This document shows positions 34,120 through 42,574 of a stretch of DNA of 64,000 nucleotides, in pieces; within the stretch, counting starts at the first letter, position 1, and the number at the start of each line of letters is the position of its first letter. The position numbers and the translations under genes are program-made. Origin of the DNA: Palsa-1447 sp964414785 (GTDB lineage: Bacteria; Verrucomicrobiota; Verrucomicrobiia; Opitutales; Opitutaceae); assembly GCA_964414785.1 (NCBI GenBank), contig CAYPXZ010000002.1, positions 62,001 through 126,000 of the forward strand, read 5' to 3'. The notes under the pieces are model-generated. The model was not told the DNA's origin. It worked only from the letters and a program-made list of their open reading frames with translations, and searched no databases.

Positions 34120-35319
34120 ATGAAACAACCCCTCCTAGGTTTCATGGTCCTTGGCCTGCTTGCCAGCTGCCCCCTGGCGGCCCAGGACCCCGATCCGTCC
34201 ATGGAGCACGGCATGCCGCCGGGCTTCCACGCGCTAAAGATCGGCGAGAAGGCGCCGGAGTTCTCGCTCCTCGGGGTCGACGGGCGGACCTACGGCCTCG
34301 CCGACTTCAGGGACGACCGGTACCTGATCGTCATCTTCCTCTCCAACCACTGCCCCGCGTCGCACGCGGCGGAGACCCGGTTCATCCCGTTCGTTGCGGG
34401 CCTGAAGGGAAAGGGGGTGGGCGTCGTCGCGATCAACCCGAACAGCATGGAGGGCCTGAGGGTCGAGGAGCTCGGCTACAGCAAGTACGGCGACAGCTAT
34501 GACGAGATGAAGCTCTACGCAAAGGAGCGCGGCTTCACGTTCCCCTACCTCTATGACGGCGGGACCCAGGCCACCGCGAGGGCCTACGGGTGCCTCTGCA
34601 CGCCGCACATGTTCATCTTCGACGCCGAGCGCAGGCTGCGCTACGAGGGCCGCTTCGACGACTCCCAGCTGCCCGACCCGGCCTCGGTGCACTCGACGGA
34701 CGGGGCGAACGCGATGGAGGCGCTCCTCGCCGGCCGCCCCGTGCCGGTCGAGATCACGCGGCCGATGGGCTGCTCGACCAAGTGGCTGACGAAGAAGAAC
34801 ATGGTCGCCGAGGGGAACGAGGCATGGAAGAACATGCCGGTCACGATCGAGCCCGTCGACGCCGCGGGAATCGCCAGGCTCGCGGCCAACCCGACGAACC
34901 GGCTGCGCGTCATCAACCTCTGGGCCACCTGGTGCGTACCCTGCGTCGAGGAATTCCCGGGCCTGGTCTCGATCTCCCGCCGTTTCGAGACCCGCGATTT
35001 CGACCTGATCACGATCAGCGTGGACGACCCGAAGGACCGGGCGAAGGCGCTGCGGTTCCTCGAGCGCCAGCACGCCGCGGTGCCCCCCGGAGCGAAGGCC
35101 TCGGTGGCGCTCCAGGGGAGGACGACCAACAACTTCATCTACTCGGGGACCAGCAGCGACCAGCTTGCCCAGGCCCTCGACCCCAAGTGGCCCGGGGGGT
35201 ACCCGTACACGGTCGTGATCGCGCCAGGCGGCGAGATCCTGTACCGCTTCGCGGGGGCTCTCGACACGGCGGACCTCCAGTCGAGGCTGATCGACCGGCT
35301 CGGCATCTACTACAAGTGA
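34120..35319 (+). CDS. Double thioredoxin-fold envelope protein (peroxiredoxin-like plus TlpA-like)
   Basis: 399 residues. The N-terminus MKQPLLGFMVLGLLASCPLAAQ could be a lipoprotein signal (LASC, Cys17) or a plain signal peptide. The first domain (about 38-190) is AhpC/TSA-like (GEKAPEFSLLGVDGRTYGLADFRDDRYLIVIFLSNHCPASHAAE) with a single Cys78 at the active-site position. The second (about 255-395) is TlpA/ResA-like, with WATWCVPCVEEFPGL and redox pair Cys272-Cys275. Such fusions act in the periplasm on thiols or peroxides. The SSS symporter gene starts 43 bases downstream on the same strand. Confidence 0.82.
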   Translation: MKQPLLGFMVLGLLASCPLAAQDPDPSMEHGMPPGFHALKIGEKAPEFSLLGVDGRTYGLADFRDDRYLIVIFLSNHCPASHAAETRFIPFVAGLKGKGVGVVAINPNSMEGLRVEELGYSKYGDSYDEMKLYAKERGFTFPYLYDGGTQATARAYGCLCTPHMFIFDAERRLRYEGRFDDSQLPDPASVHSTDGANAMEALLAGRPVPVEITRPMGCSTKWLTKKNMVAEGNEAWKNMPVTIEPVDAAGIARLAANPTNRLRVINLWATWCVPCVEEFPGLVSISRRFETRDFDLITISVDDPKDRAKALRFLERQHAAVPPGAKASVALQGRTTNNFIYSGTSSDQLAQALDPKWPGGYPYTVVIAPGGEILYRFAGALDTADLQSRLIDRLGIYYK

Positions 35320-35362
35320 AGCTCCCCACCGCGCCGGGCGCCCTACCCCCGCGACCCGGCCC

Positions 35363-36943
35363 ATGACGCTCCACTGGATCGACTGGGCCGCCATCGGCGG
35401 CTACGTGCTCCTGATCGGCGCCGCGAGCCTCCTGCTCTCGCGCAAGCCCAAGTCCTCCGAGGATTATTTCCTGGCGGGCCGCTCGCTGCGGTGGCCCTTC
35501 ATCGGGGCCTCGCTCTTCGCGGCCAACATCTCGGCCGAGCACTTCGTGGGGCTCGCGGGAAGCGGGTATTCCGGGGGGATGGCGGTCGGGGGCTACGAGT
35601 GGTCGGCCGTGTTCTGCCTGGCCCCACTCATCATGCTCTTCCTGCCGTTCTACGTGAAGAACAAGATCTTCACGGTGCCCGAGTTCCTGGAGCAGCGCTA
35701 CGGGCCCGGGGTCCGGCTCTTCTTCTCGGGCTTCATGGTCGTCCTCTCCGTCCTTACGAAGATCTCGATATCGCTCTGGGCCTCGTCGCTCGTCTTCTCG
35801 AGCCTCCTCGGGTGGAACCCCCTGCTTGTCATCTGGGTCGTGGGCCTCGGAACGGCGCTCTACACCATGAAGGGCGGCCTCAGGGTCGTCGTGTACACGG
35901 ATGCGCTCCAGACGACCGTGCTCCTGATCGCGGCGGTGATCCTCACGACGGTGGGGCTGCGCCATGTGGGCGGCTGGAGCGGGCTCCACGCAAGGCTCGC
36001 CCCGCAGATGTTCTCGATGGTCAGGCCCGCGACCGACCCCGACTACCCGTGGCCCGGGATGTTCTTCGGCGTCATGCTCGCCGGCAGCTTCTACTGGTCG
36101 ATGGACCAGGTCCTCGTGCAGCGCGCGTTTGCGGCCAAGAACCTGGACGAGGGCCGCAAGGGCGCGATCCTCTGCGGGTTCCTGAAGCTGACGACGCCGT
36201 TCCTCCTCGTCCTGCCCGGGCTCATCGCGAAGGCCCTCTACCCCTCCCTCCCAAAGGCCGACCAGGCCTACGGGGCCCTCTTGCAGAACATCATGCCCGC
36301 CGGGCTCCTCGGCCTGACGATCAGCGGCATCGGCGCCGCGCTGATGGGCCACGTGAGCGCGACGTACAACTCCGTATCCACGCTCGTCACGCGCGACTTC
36401 TACCTGCGCTGGCGCCCGCAGGCCACGCAGGCCCAGCAGATCCTGTTCGGGCGGGCGACCGTCATCGTCGTGTTCATCCTCGGGTCGCTCTGGGCGCCCA
36501 TGATCGGGAAGTTCGGGAACCTCTTCACCTACCTGCAGACGGTGCAGGTCTACCTGATGCTGCCCTTCGCGGGCATCTTCTTCGCCGGGGTCCTCTGGAG
36601 GCGCACGACCTCGCAGGGCGTCGCGGCATGCCTGTGCACGGCCGGCGTCGTCTGCCCCATGCTGATGCTCAACGGCGAGTTCCATTTCCTGCCCTTCATG
36701 GACACGCCTCTCCTCAGGCCCTGGCTCCACGGCGCGATGCTCGCCTTCGCGGTCTCCATGGTCGCGCTCGTCTCGGTGAGCCTCGCGACCCCCCACACGA
36801 CGCGGGAGAAGCTGGCCGGGACCACCGTCGACAACTGGCGGACCCTCGTGGCCCCGGGCGCAGGCGGGGGCATCCGCGACTACCGCGCCTGGCTCGCAGT
36901 CCTTCTTATGACGACCGCTGCGCTCTGGTATATCATGCGCTGA
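35363..36943 (+). CDS. Sodium:solute symporter (SSS family, sugar-type)
   Basis: 526 residues with about 13-14 membrane spans. Family marks include KPKSSEDYFLAGRSLRWPFIGASLFAANISAEHFVGLAGSGYSGG near the start, KNKIFTVPEFLEQRYGP, and YTMKGGLRVVVYTDALQTTVL in the middle. Overall it resembles SglT-type sodium/glucose or galactose symporters. It imports a small solute, probably a sugar, with sodium across the inner membrane. It is followed 101 bases later by a second sugar-type permease of another family (GPH). Confidence 0.88.
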   Translation: MTLHWIDWAAIGGYVLLIGAASLLLSRKPKSSEDYFLAGRSLRWPFIGASLFAANISAEHFVGLAGSGYSGGMAVGGYEWSAVFCLAPLIMLFLPFYVKNKIFTVPEFLEQRYGPGVRLFFSGFMVVLSVLTKISISLWASSLVFSSLLGWNPLLVIWVVGLGTALYTMKGGLRVVVYTDALQTTVLLIAAVILTTVGLRHVGGWSGLHARLAPQMFSMVRPATDPDYPWPGMFFGVMLAGSFYWSMDQVLVQRAFAAKNLDEGRKGAILCGFLKLTTPFLLVLPGLIAKALYPSLPKADQAYGALLQNIMPAGLLGLTISGIGAALMGHVSATYNSVSTLVTRDFYLRWRPQATQAQQILFGRATVIVVFILGSLWAPMIGKFGNLFTYLQTVQVYLMLPFAGIFFAGVLWRRTTSQGVAACLCTAGVVCPMLMLNGEFHFLPFMDTPLLRPWLHGAMLAFAVSMVALVSVSLATPHTTREKLAGTTVDNWRTLVAPGAGGGIRDYRAWLAVLLMTTAALWYIMR

Positions 36944-37044
36944 CCCCGAAATAAAAATGGCGTTTCGCCCTCAAACCTTATGACATCGAGGCTTCGAGTC
37001 CCGTAAACCCCCAGCGGCATCACCCTGCTAGAGCCCCAAACCCC

Positions 37045-38520
37045 ATGACCGAGACCCAAGTATCCGCGCCCAAGACAAACGGAGCCGAGCACCTCGGCTT
37101 AGTCGAGAAGCTCTCCTACGGCCTCGGGGACCTGGCGTCCTGCCTCTACTGGCAGACGTTCATGATCTACCTGACGTTCTTCTACACCGACGTCTTCGGG
37201 ATCAGCGCCCTGGCGGCCGGCACGATGATCGGGATCAGTCGAATTTCGGACGCCTTCTTCGACCCTGTGATGGGGATGATCGCCGACCGCACCAAGACCC
37301 GCTGGGGCAAGTTCAGGCCCTTCTTCATCTGGATGTGCGTCCCGATGGCGGTCCTGGGCGTCCTCACCTTCACGGTTCCCCATGTGGGTGACAACGCGAA
37401 GCTCATCTGGGCCTACGTGACCTACAACGCCCTCATGCTGATCTATACGGCGATCAACATCCCGTACACGGCGCTGATGGGCGTCATCACGACGAAGCCC
37501 CTCGAGCGGACCGCCCTGTCCTCGATCAAATATGTCGGCGCCTTCGCAGGCGGGATGATCATCGCGGCCACGCTGCTTCCGATGGCGAAGGTGGGAGGAT
37601 GGCTCGGCGCGCAGACGGTTGAGCGCGGCTGGCAGCTGTGCTTCACAATTTACGGCATCGCCGCCTGCCTGTGCTTCACGACCATGTTCTTCACGACCCG
37701 CGAGCGGGTGCTCCCGCCGAAAAAGCAGGTGACCTCGGTGACGAGCGACCTGAAGGACCTCGTGACGAACGGGCCCTGGCTGGTACTCGTCGCCTGCACA
37801 TTGGCGTTCATCCTCTTCGTCGCGCTTCGCGGCAGCGTGACGACGCACTATTTCAAGTACTACGTGGGCAAGCAGTCGTTCACACTGCCCATGTGGTTCC
37901 CGAAGTCCATGGCCGGGACGCAGACCTGGGAATGGGAGACCATTGCCTCGATGTACAACACGAGCACCCAATTCGCCTCGCTGGTCGGCGTCATCCTCAT
38001 GCCCTTCGTGGCGCGGATCGGCGGCCGGAAGATCGCCTTCATGGTCCTCATGACGATCGCGGTCTGCTGCACGGGGTCGTTCTACTTTCTCAGGCCCGAC
38101 CAGGTCCCGCTGATCTTCGCCATCAACCTCATCGGCTCCGTGACGGGCGGCCCGATCATCGCGCTCCTGATGACGATGTACGCCGATACCGCCGACTTCG
38201 GCGAGTTCGTTAAGCACCGCAGGGCGACGGGCCTCATCTTCTCGGCATCCATCTTCTCGCAGAAGCAGGGCTGGGGATTTGGCGCCTGGGCGGCTCTCGC
38301 AATCTTGAACAGCGCGGGCTTCGTCGCCAACCAAGCGCAGACGCCCGAGTCCCTGCACGGCCTCGTCAAGCTGATGAGCATCCTGCCGGCCGCCCTCGGC
38401 GTCGTCTCCATGGTCATCCTGATGTTCTACCCCCTCCACGAAAAAAAGATGGCGGAGATCGAGGTCGAGCTGAAGAAGCGCCGCGCCGCGGACGGCGTGG
38501 AGTCGACGGTGGCGGCCTAG
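37045..38520 (+). CDS. MFS glycoside-pentoside-hexuronide (GPH) cation symporter
   Basis: 491 residues with about 12 membrane spans. The GPH signature is clear: GLVEKLSYGLGDLASCLYWQTFMIYLTFFYTDVFGISALAAGTMIGISRISDAFFDPVMGMIADRTKTRWGKFRPFFIWMCVPM. The segment MYADTADFGEFVKHRRATGLIFSASIFSQKQGWGFGAW is also typical. It takes up glycosides, pentosides or uronides with a cation. Its TAG stop overlaps the convergent YbjQ gene's stop in CTAG (38517-38520). Confidence 0.9.
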   Translation: MTETQVSAPKTNGAEHLGLVEKLSYGLGDLASCLYWQTFMIYLTFFYTDVFGISALAAGTMIGISRISDAFFDPVMGMIADRTKTRWGKFRPFFIWMCVPMAVLGVLTFTVPHVGDNAKLIWAYVTYNALMLIYTAINIPYTALMGVITTKPLERTALSSIKYVGAFAGGMIIAATLLPMAKVGGWLGAQTVERGWQLCFTIYGIAACLCFTTMFFTTRERVLPPKKQVTSVTSDLKDLVTNGPWLVLVACTLAFILFVALRGSVTTHYFKYYVGKQSFTLPMWFPKSMAGTQTWEWETIASMYNTSTQFASLVGVILMPFVARIGGRKIAFMVLMTIAVCCTGSFYFLRPDQVPLIFAINLIGSVTGGPIIALLMTMYADTADFGEFVKHRRATGLIFSASIFSQKQGWGFGAWAALAILNSAGFVANQAQTPESLHGLVKLMSILPAALGVVSMVILMFYPLHEKKMAEIEVELKKRRAADGVESTVAA

Positions 38521-38846
38521 GGCTTGCGGCGCAGGACGACCGCGGTCCCGTAGCAGAGCACCTCGACCGCTCCGCCCCGGGGCTCGACCGAGGAGGCGTC
38601 GTACCGGGCGCCGAGCACGGCGTTGGCGCCCAGCTGCTCGGCGTGGGCGATCATGGACTCGTAGGCCTGCCCGCGGGTCTGCTCGCACATCTGCGTGTAC
38701 GCGCCGATTTGCCCGCCGATGATGTTTTTCAAGCCGCCCATGATCCCCTGGGCGATCGTGGGCGAGCGCACGACGATGCCGCGGACCATTCCCTTGTACT
38801 CGGCGACCTCGTGGCCGTCTATTTCGAACGTGGTGGTGACTTGCAT
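38517..38846 (-). CDS. YbjQ/UPF0145 family protein
   Basis: 109 residues from the ATG at 38846; a longer open frame to 39086 overlaps the PAP2 gene and is rejected. The sequence TTTFEIDGHEVAEYKGMVRGIVVRSPTIAQGI ... GQAYESMIAHAEQLGANAVLGARYDASSV ... EVLCYGTAVVL matches the YbjQ (heavy-metal-binding-like, pentameric) family, whose role is unknown. The gene lies 13 bases after the PAP2 gene on the same strand, so they may be cotranscribed. Confidence 0.88.
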   Translation of the reverse strand: MQVTTTFEIDGHEVAEYKGMVRGIVVRSPTIAQGIMGGLKNIIGGQIGAYTQMCEQTRGQAYESMIAHAEQLGANAVLGARYDASSVEPRGGAVEVLCYGTAVVLRRKP

Positions 38847-38859
38847 GGTGTGGATGGGT

Positions 38860-39537
38860 TCAGGAAATGGGACGGGGGCGCATGGCGCGCATGTGCAGGG
38901 CTGCGACCGCGGCGCCGAGAGCGCCGCCCGAGACCGCGTCGAGGACGACGTGCTGGCGGATGGCGACCGTGGAGTAGACGATCCCCAGGCACCATGCCCA
39001 GTTGAGCGCGCGGACGCCCGCTCCCGCGCCGAGCCCGCGCAGCAGCCGCGCCAGCCAGAGCGCCGAGAATACGGCAAACGCGACATGAAGGGAGGGGAAC
39101 GCGTTCCCCGAGGCGTCCACCGCCTTCAGGTAGGCGAGCGACGGGACCGTGCCGAGCTCGGCGTCGGGACGCGGGACGGTCGTCGGCCAGAGAAGGAAGA
39201 CCGCGAAACCCGACGCGCTCAGCGCGACCGCCGCCAGCGCGTAGCCCACGAGCTCGCGGCGGGTCTCCAGTAGAGCCGGAGCGATCACGACGTAGAGCCA
39301 GAGGGAGACGTACAGGAACAGCGCGGACGGCTGAAACGGGATCATCCGGTCGACGAAGGTGCTCGGAATCGTCGTCAGCGGGAAGAGCGGGTGTCCGAGG
39401 ATCCAGAAGTAGGCGACGAAGAAGACCGCCATGAAGATCGGCGTGCCAATCGACTTGGTCAGCCACATCACCCGCAGGCGCCGACCCGCCAATCGCAGCC
39501 AGGCCACGTTCGAGCGGCCCGGCTCCGGGCCTTCCAT
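38860..39537 (-). CDS. PAP2-superfamily membrane phosphatase
   Basis: 225 residues with the ATG at 39537; starts at 39615 or 39648 remain possible but add a non-conserved, charged leader. About five to six transmembrane spans are present. The PAP2 motifs appear as AFPSLHVAFAVFSALW and STVAIRQHVVLDAVSGG, giving the catalytic His of each and the Asp of the second. The family dephosphorylates lipid phosphates or transfers phospho-head groups at the membrane. The spacing resembles the PAP2_3 (inositol phosphorylceramide synthase-like) subtype, but the substrate is open. Confidence 0.82.
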   Translation of the reverse strand: MEGPEPGRSNVAWLRLAGRRLRVMWLTKSIGTPIFMAVFFVAYFWILGHPLFPLTTIPSTFVDRMIPFQPSALFLYVSLWLYVVIAPALLETRRELVGYALAAVALSASGFAVFLLWPTTVPRPDAELGTVPSLAYLKAVDASGNAFPSLHVAFAVFSALWLARLLRGLGAGAGVRALNWAWCLGIVYSTVAIRQHVVLDAVSGGALGAAVAALHMRAMRPRPIS

Positions 39538-39636
39538 TCGGGAGGTCAAAGTGCGTCCACCTTGGCGCCCTGTCCGTGCTCCTGCGATCCTCTTTGTCGA
39601 GGATTTGGGGTCCATAACCGGGACTCGAGAAAGCCA

Positions 39637-39672
39637 AGATAAACGCAATTATCTATTCCTTAATATATTACC
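39637..39672 (+). promoter_or_regulatory. AT-rich putative promoter/operator of the padR-pspC pair
   Basis: A sharp AT-rich patch (ataaacgcaattatctattc and taatatattacc) in GC-rich DNA, 86 bases before the PadR ATG. TATATT at 39664-39669 could be a -10 element. PadR regulators usually bind AT-rich dyads in their own promoter, so an operator here is plausible, but no perfect dyad is visible. Confidence 0.45.
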
Positions 39673-39757
39673 ATGGCAGCCGATCAAACGTCATTGACGG
39701 AAGCCTTTTTGGCCGACAGTACCTTGTTTCATAAAGGTAGCTTGGGTAAAAACACCG

Positions 39758-40093
39758 ATGAGTATCAACGAGAAATTCACAGCCATTCGGAAGGGTCTCC
39801 TGGAGTTCCTCGTGCTCAAGATCATCGCCGGCGACAAGGTCTACGCCGCCGACATCCTCAATCAGCTCGGCGCCACCGAATTCGCGACGCAGGAGGGGAC
39901 GCTCTATCCCCTGCTCAGCAAGATGCGCCGCGAGGAGCTCGTGGACTACGAGTGGAAGGAGTCCGAGGCGGGACCGCCCCGGAAATACTACAAGCTCACG
40001 GCCAAGGGCCGCGAGCAGCTCAACGAGACTTCCGAATATTGGAACAGGATCAGCGCGACCGTGAAGGGCCTCGGGCAGGAATCCGGCAACTAA
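39758..40093 (+). CDS. PadR-family transcriptional regulator
   Basis: 111 residues. The winged-helix core reads LLEFLVLKIIAGDKVYAADILNQLGATEFATQEGTLYPLLSKMRREELVDYEWKESEAGPPRKYYKLTAKGREQLNE, an almost textbook PadR sequence. Its gene ends 17 bases before a PspC-domain gene. A PadR repressor with a PspC or HAAS membrane protein is a recurrent envelope-stress pairing. It probably represses its own operon, with the AT-rich stretch at 39637-39672 as candidate site. Confidence 0.92.
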   Translation: MSINEKFTAIRKGLLEFLVLKIIAGDKVYAADILNQLGATEFATQEGTLYPLLSKMRREELVDYEWKESEAGPPRKYYKLTAKGREQLNETSEYWNRISATVKGLGQESGN

Positions 40094-40110
40094 CAACCAG
40101 CGACACCCCC

Positions 40111-41280
40111 ATGAACAAAGTGATCACGATCAACCTCAATGGAAACGCCTACCAGCTTGAGGAGGACGGCTTCGAGGCGCTACGGGCCTATCTGGAAAAC
40201 GCGGCGCGCGGGCTCCAGGGCAACCCCGACAAGGACGAGATCATCGCCGACATCGAGCAGGCGATCGCCGACAAGTTCCGCGCCATGCTCGGGGCCGCGA
40301 AGACCGTCGTCGTCACCAAGGAGGTGCAGGATGTGATCGCCCAGATGGGGCCCGTCCAGGATGCCTCGGACGACAGCGGCTCGCAGAAGGCCGCCGGCGC
40401 GGCTGCGGCGAAGGAGGGCCCGGGGGCCGCCGCCGGTCCGGCCGCGGGAACCCCGAAGCGCCTCTACCGGATCCGCGAGGGCGCCCAGCTGGCGGGCGTC
40501 TGCAACGGCCTCGCCGCGTACCTCGGCGTCGACGTGACGATCATAAGGATCCTCTTTGCGGTGTGCGTCCTGTCCTTCGGGGCGGGCGTGCTGCTGTATA
40601 TCGTGATGATGTTCGTGATCCCCCCGGCGAACACGCCGGAGGAGATGGCGGCCGCCCACGGCATCCCGGCCACGGCGGAGGAGTTCATACGCAGGGCCAA
40701 GGAGGGATACTACGGCGGCGTGAAGTCGTTCGGCGACCGCAAGGCCTTCAAGGAGTGGAAGTGGAAGTTCAAGCAGGACATGCGGCAGTACCGCCGGGAG
40801 ATGCGCGAGAACGCCCGGAGCTGGCGCTGGGGCTGGCACCCCCACTGGTCCCAGGGCCAGGCCCCCCACCCCGCGTCGTGGGCCGTGGGCTCGTTCCTGG
40901 GGCTCATCCTGACCGTGCTTTCAATCCTCTGCTTTGTCTCGGTGATCCTGCTCATCACCAAGGGCTCCGTCCTGGGGATCGGCCTGCCGGCAGGGATGCC
41001 GCTGTGGGTCGGCATCATCCTCGTCATCCTCCTCTTCAAGCTGATCAAGTGGCCCCTTCGCGCGATGCGGTACGGCGCGTACTACGGCGGGTGCGGCAGC
41101 CCGGGGTACGCCGGGCCCTTTGCGTGCATGTGGCACTCCATCGGTTGGATCGTGCTCATCGTCGTGTTCTTCTGGCTCGCGGACCAGCACTCGGCGGTGG
41201 CCCACGACATCCTGGAGCACCTTCGCCGCGCGGCCCACCACCTCGTGGACGCGTTCACGGCCTGGTGGGACAAGCAGTAG
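40111..41280 (+). CDS. PspC-domain membrane protein
   Basis: 389 residues. The N-terminal 85 residues (MNKVITINLNGNAYQLEEDGFEALRAYLENAARGLQGNPDKDEIIADIEQAIADKF) form a soluble domain often joined to PspC in Bacteroidetes and Verrucomicrobia. An Ala-rich linker leads to PspC (116-176, RLYRIREGAQLAGVCNGLAAYLGVDVTIIRILFAVCVL). Further membrane spans lie near 255-275, 285-305 and 345-362. The frame extends upstream to 39673, but the ATG at 40111 after the padR stop is the sensible start. It likely senses or counters envelope stress under PadR control. Confidence 0.87.
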   Translation: MNKVITINLNGNAYQLEEDGFEALRAYLENAARGLQGNPDKDEIIADIEQAIADKFRAMLGAAKTVVVTKEVQDVIAQMGPVQDASDDSGSQKAAGAAAAKEGPGAAAGPAAGTPKRLYRIREGAQLAGVCNGLAAYLGVDVTIIRILFAVCVLSFGAGVLLYIVMMFVIPPANTPEEMAAAHGIPATAEEFIRRAKEGYYGGVKSFGDRKAFKEWKWKFKQDMRQYRREMRENARSWRWGWHPHWSQGQAPHPASWAVGSFLGLILTVLSILCFVSVILLITKGSVLGIGLPAGMPLWVGIILVILLFKLIKWPLRAMRYGAYYGGCGSPGYAGPFACMWHSIGWIVLIVVFFWLADQHSAVAHDILEHLRRAAHHLVDAFTAWWDKQ

Positions 41281-41332
41281 CGGTTTCTGTTTGTCACGGA
41301 GGGCCGGCGGGTCCTCGTTCGGAGCACCCCCC

Positions 41333-42175
41333 ATGAAGACCCTCCTCCTCGCGCTCGTTGCCACCGCGACCGCTTCGGCCGCGGGCGTCGCCGACCACCT
41401 CGGCCTGCAGCTCTACAGCCTTCGCGTCATGGCGATGCAGCAGGGCTGGCGCGCCGAGCTCGACCAGACCAAGGCCTTCGGCCTCGGCTACGTCGAGGGG
41501 GGATCGCCGCCGGCCGGGCTTACGGCCGCGCAATACACCTCCGAACTCTCGGCGCGCGGCCTTAAAATGGTCAGCATGGGCTTCGGCTATGAGAGCCTCG
41601 CCAAGGACCTCCCGGCGGCCGTCGCCGGCGCCAAGGCGCTCGGCGTCAGCTACGTCATGTGCGCATGGATCCCCCACAAGGCGGACACGTTCACCGACGA
41701 CGACGCGAGGAAGGCGGCCGCCGACTTCAACGCCTGGGGCGCCGCATTCCGGGCCGCGGGGATCACGTTCGCCTACCATGCCCACGGCTACGAGTTCAGG
41801 CCCGACGGCAACGGCGACACGCCCTTCGACGTGCTGGCCCGCGCCACGGATCCCGCCTCCGTAGCCTTTGAGATGGACGTCTTCTGGGTGACGCACGGCG
41901 GCCAGAACCCGGTCGAGCTGATGAGGAAATACCCGAGCCGGTGGGTGATGATGCACGTCAAGGACATCCGCAAGGGTGCGCCGACGGGGATCTTCACGGG
42001 ACACGCCCCGGCGACGGACGACGTCGCGGTCGGCACGGGCCAGGTCGACTGGCCGGCAGTCCTCAGGGAGGCCCGGGCCGTCGGCATCAAGTACTACTTC
42101 ATCGAGGACGAGTCGGTGACGCCGCTCCAGAACGTCCCGCTGAGCATCGCCTACCTCAGGTCCCTGGGGATCTGA
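41333..42175 (+). CDS. Sugar phosphate isomerase/epimerase-like protein (xylose isomerase-like TIM barrel), secreted
   Basis: 280 residues from the ATG at 41333, which starts a short signal peptide (MKTLLLALVATATASAAG). The rest is an AP-endonuclease-2-type TIM barrel: LGLQLYSLRVMAM, GITFAYHAHGYEFRP, SVAFEMDVFWVTHGG, WVMMHVKDIRKG, and the terminal IKYYFIEDES. Metal-binding Glu/His/Asp positions are present. Exported members of this family are frequent in Verrucomicrobia and Planctomycetes and are thought to act on sugars or inositol-like compounds. It is convergent with queF. Confidence 0.82.
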   Translation: MKTLLLALVATATASAAGVADHLGLQLYSLRVMAMQQGWRAELDQTKAFGLGYVEGGSPPAGLTAAQYTSELSARGLKMVSMGFGYESLAKDLPAAVAGAKALGVSYVMCAWIPHKADTFTDDDARKAAADFNAWGAAFRAAGITFAYHAHGYEFRPDGNGDTPFDVLARATDPASVAFEMDVFWVTHGGQNPVELMRKYPSRWVMMHVKDIRKGAPTGIFTGHAPATDDVAVGTGQVDWPAVLREARAVGIKYYFIEDESVTPLQNVPLSIAYLRSLGI

Positions 42176-42190
42176 GCCGGCCGGAGGCGG

Positions 42191-42556
42191 TCAGCGGCGC
42201 TTGGCGCCCCTGGGATTCCACGAGGCGGTGATGACCGAGGTCACTCCGCCCCTGCCCTTCCAGTCCGAGGTGACCGTGAGGCTGCGGGGCCTCATGAGTG
42301 TCCCCAGGTCGTCGCAGATCTTGTTCGTCACCGCCTCGAAGAAGATGCCCTCGTTGCGGAACGCGTGGAAGTAGAGCTTGAGCGACTTGAGCTCGACGCA
42401 CCTCTTGTCCGGAACGTAGCGGACGCTGATCGAGCCAAAGTCCGGGTGGCCCGTGATGGGGCATACCGAGGTGAACTCGTGGTGCGTGTGCTCGATCACG
42501 TAGTCGCGCCCCGGCGAGGGATTGGGGAACACCTGGAGGATCTTTGGATTTGGCAT
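42191..42556 (-). CDS. queF: NADPH-dependent 7-cyano-7-deazaguanine reductase
   Basis: 121 residues, the short unimodular (YkvM-type) form. It reduces preQ0 to preQ1 in queuosine biosynthesis. The thioimide-forming Cys32 lies in TSVCPITGHPDFG, Asp39 is the proton donor, and VELKSLKLYFHAFRNEGIFFE is the QueF motif, here with Leu where Ser is usual (ESKSLK). The gene starts 18 bases after the serine hydrolase stop on the same strand. No other queuosine gene and no preQ1 riboswitch is seen in the window. Confidence 0.93.
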   Translation of the reverse strand: MPNPKILQVFPNPSPGRDYVIEHTHHEFTSVCPITGHPDFGSISVRYVPDKRCVELKSLKLYFHAFRNEGIFFEAVTNKICDDLGTLMRPRSLTVTSDWKGRGGVTSVITASWNPRGAKRR

Positions 42557-42574
42557 GGAGAGGGGAGGCGGCGG

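Noticed and set aside
38847..39086. N-terminal extension of the YbjQ protein by 80 residues
   Set aside because: It is Ser/Arg-rich shadow sequence overlapping the PAP2 gene in another frame; the YbjQ fold starts at the ATG at 38846.
39673..41280. A 535-codon open frame covering padR in another frame and joined to the PspC gene
   Set aside because: The first 146 codons are a frame shadow of padR; the PspC protein begins at 40111 after the padR stop.
42557..42574. preQ1 riboswitch before queF
   Set aside because: Only 18 bases separate queF from the preceding serine hydrolase stop, too short for any aptamer, and no preQ1-I like hairpin and A-rich tail is seen.
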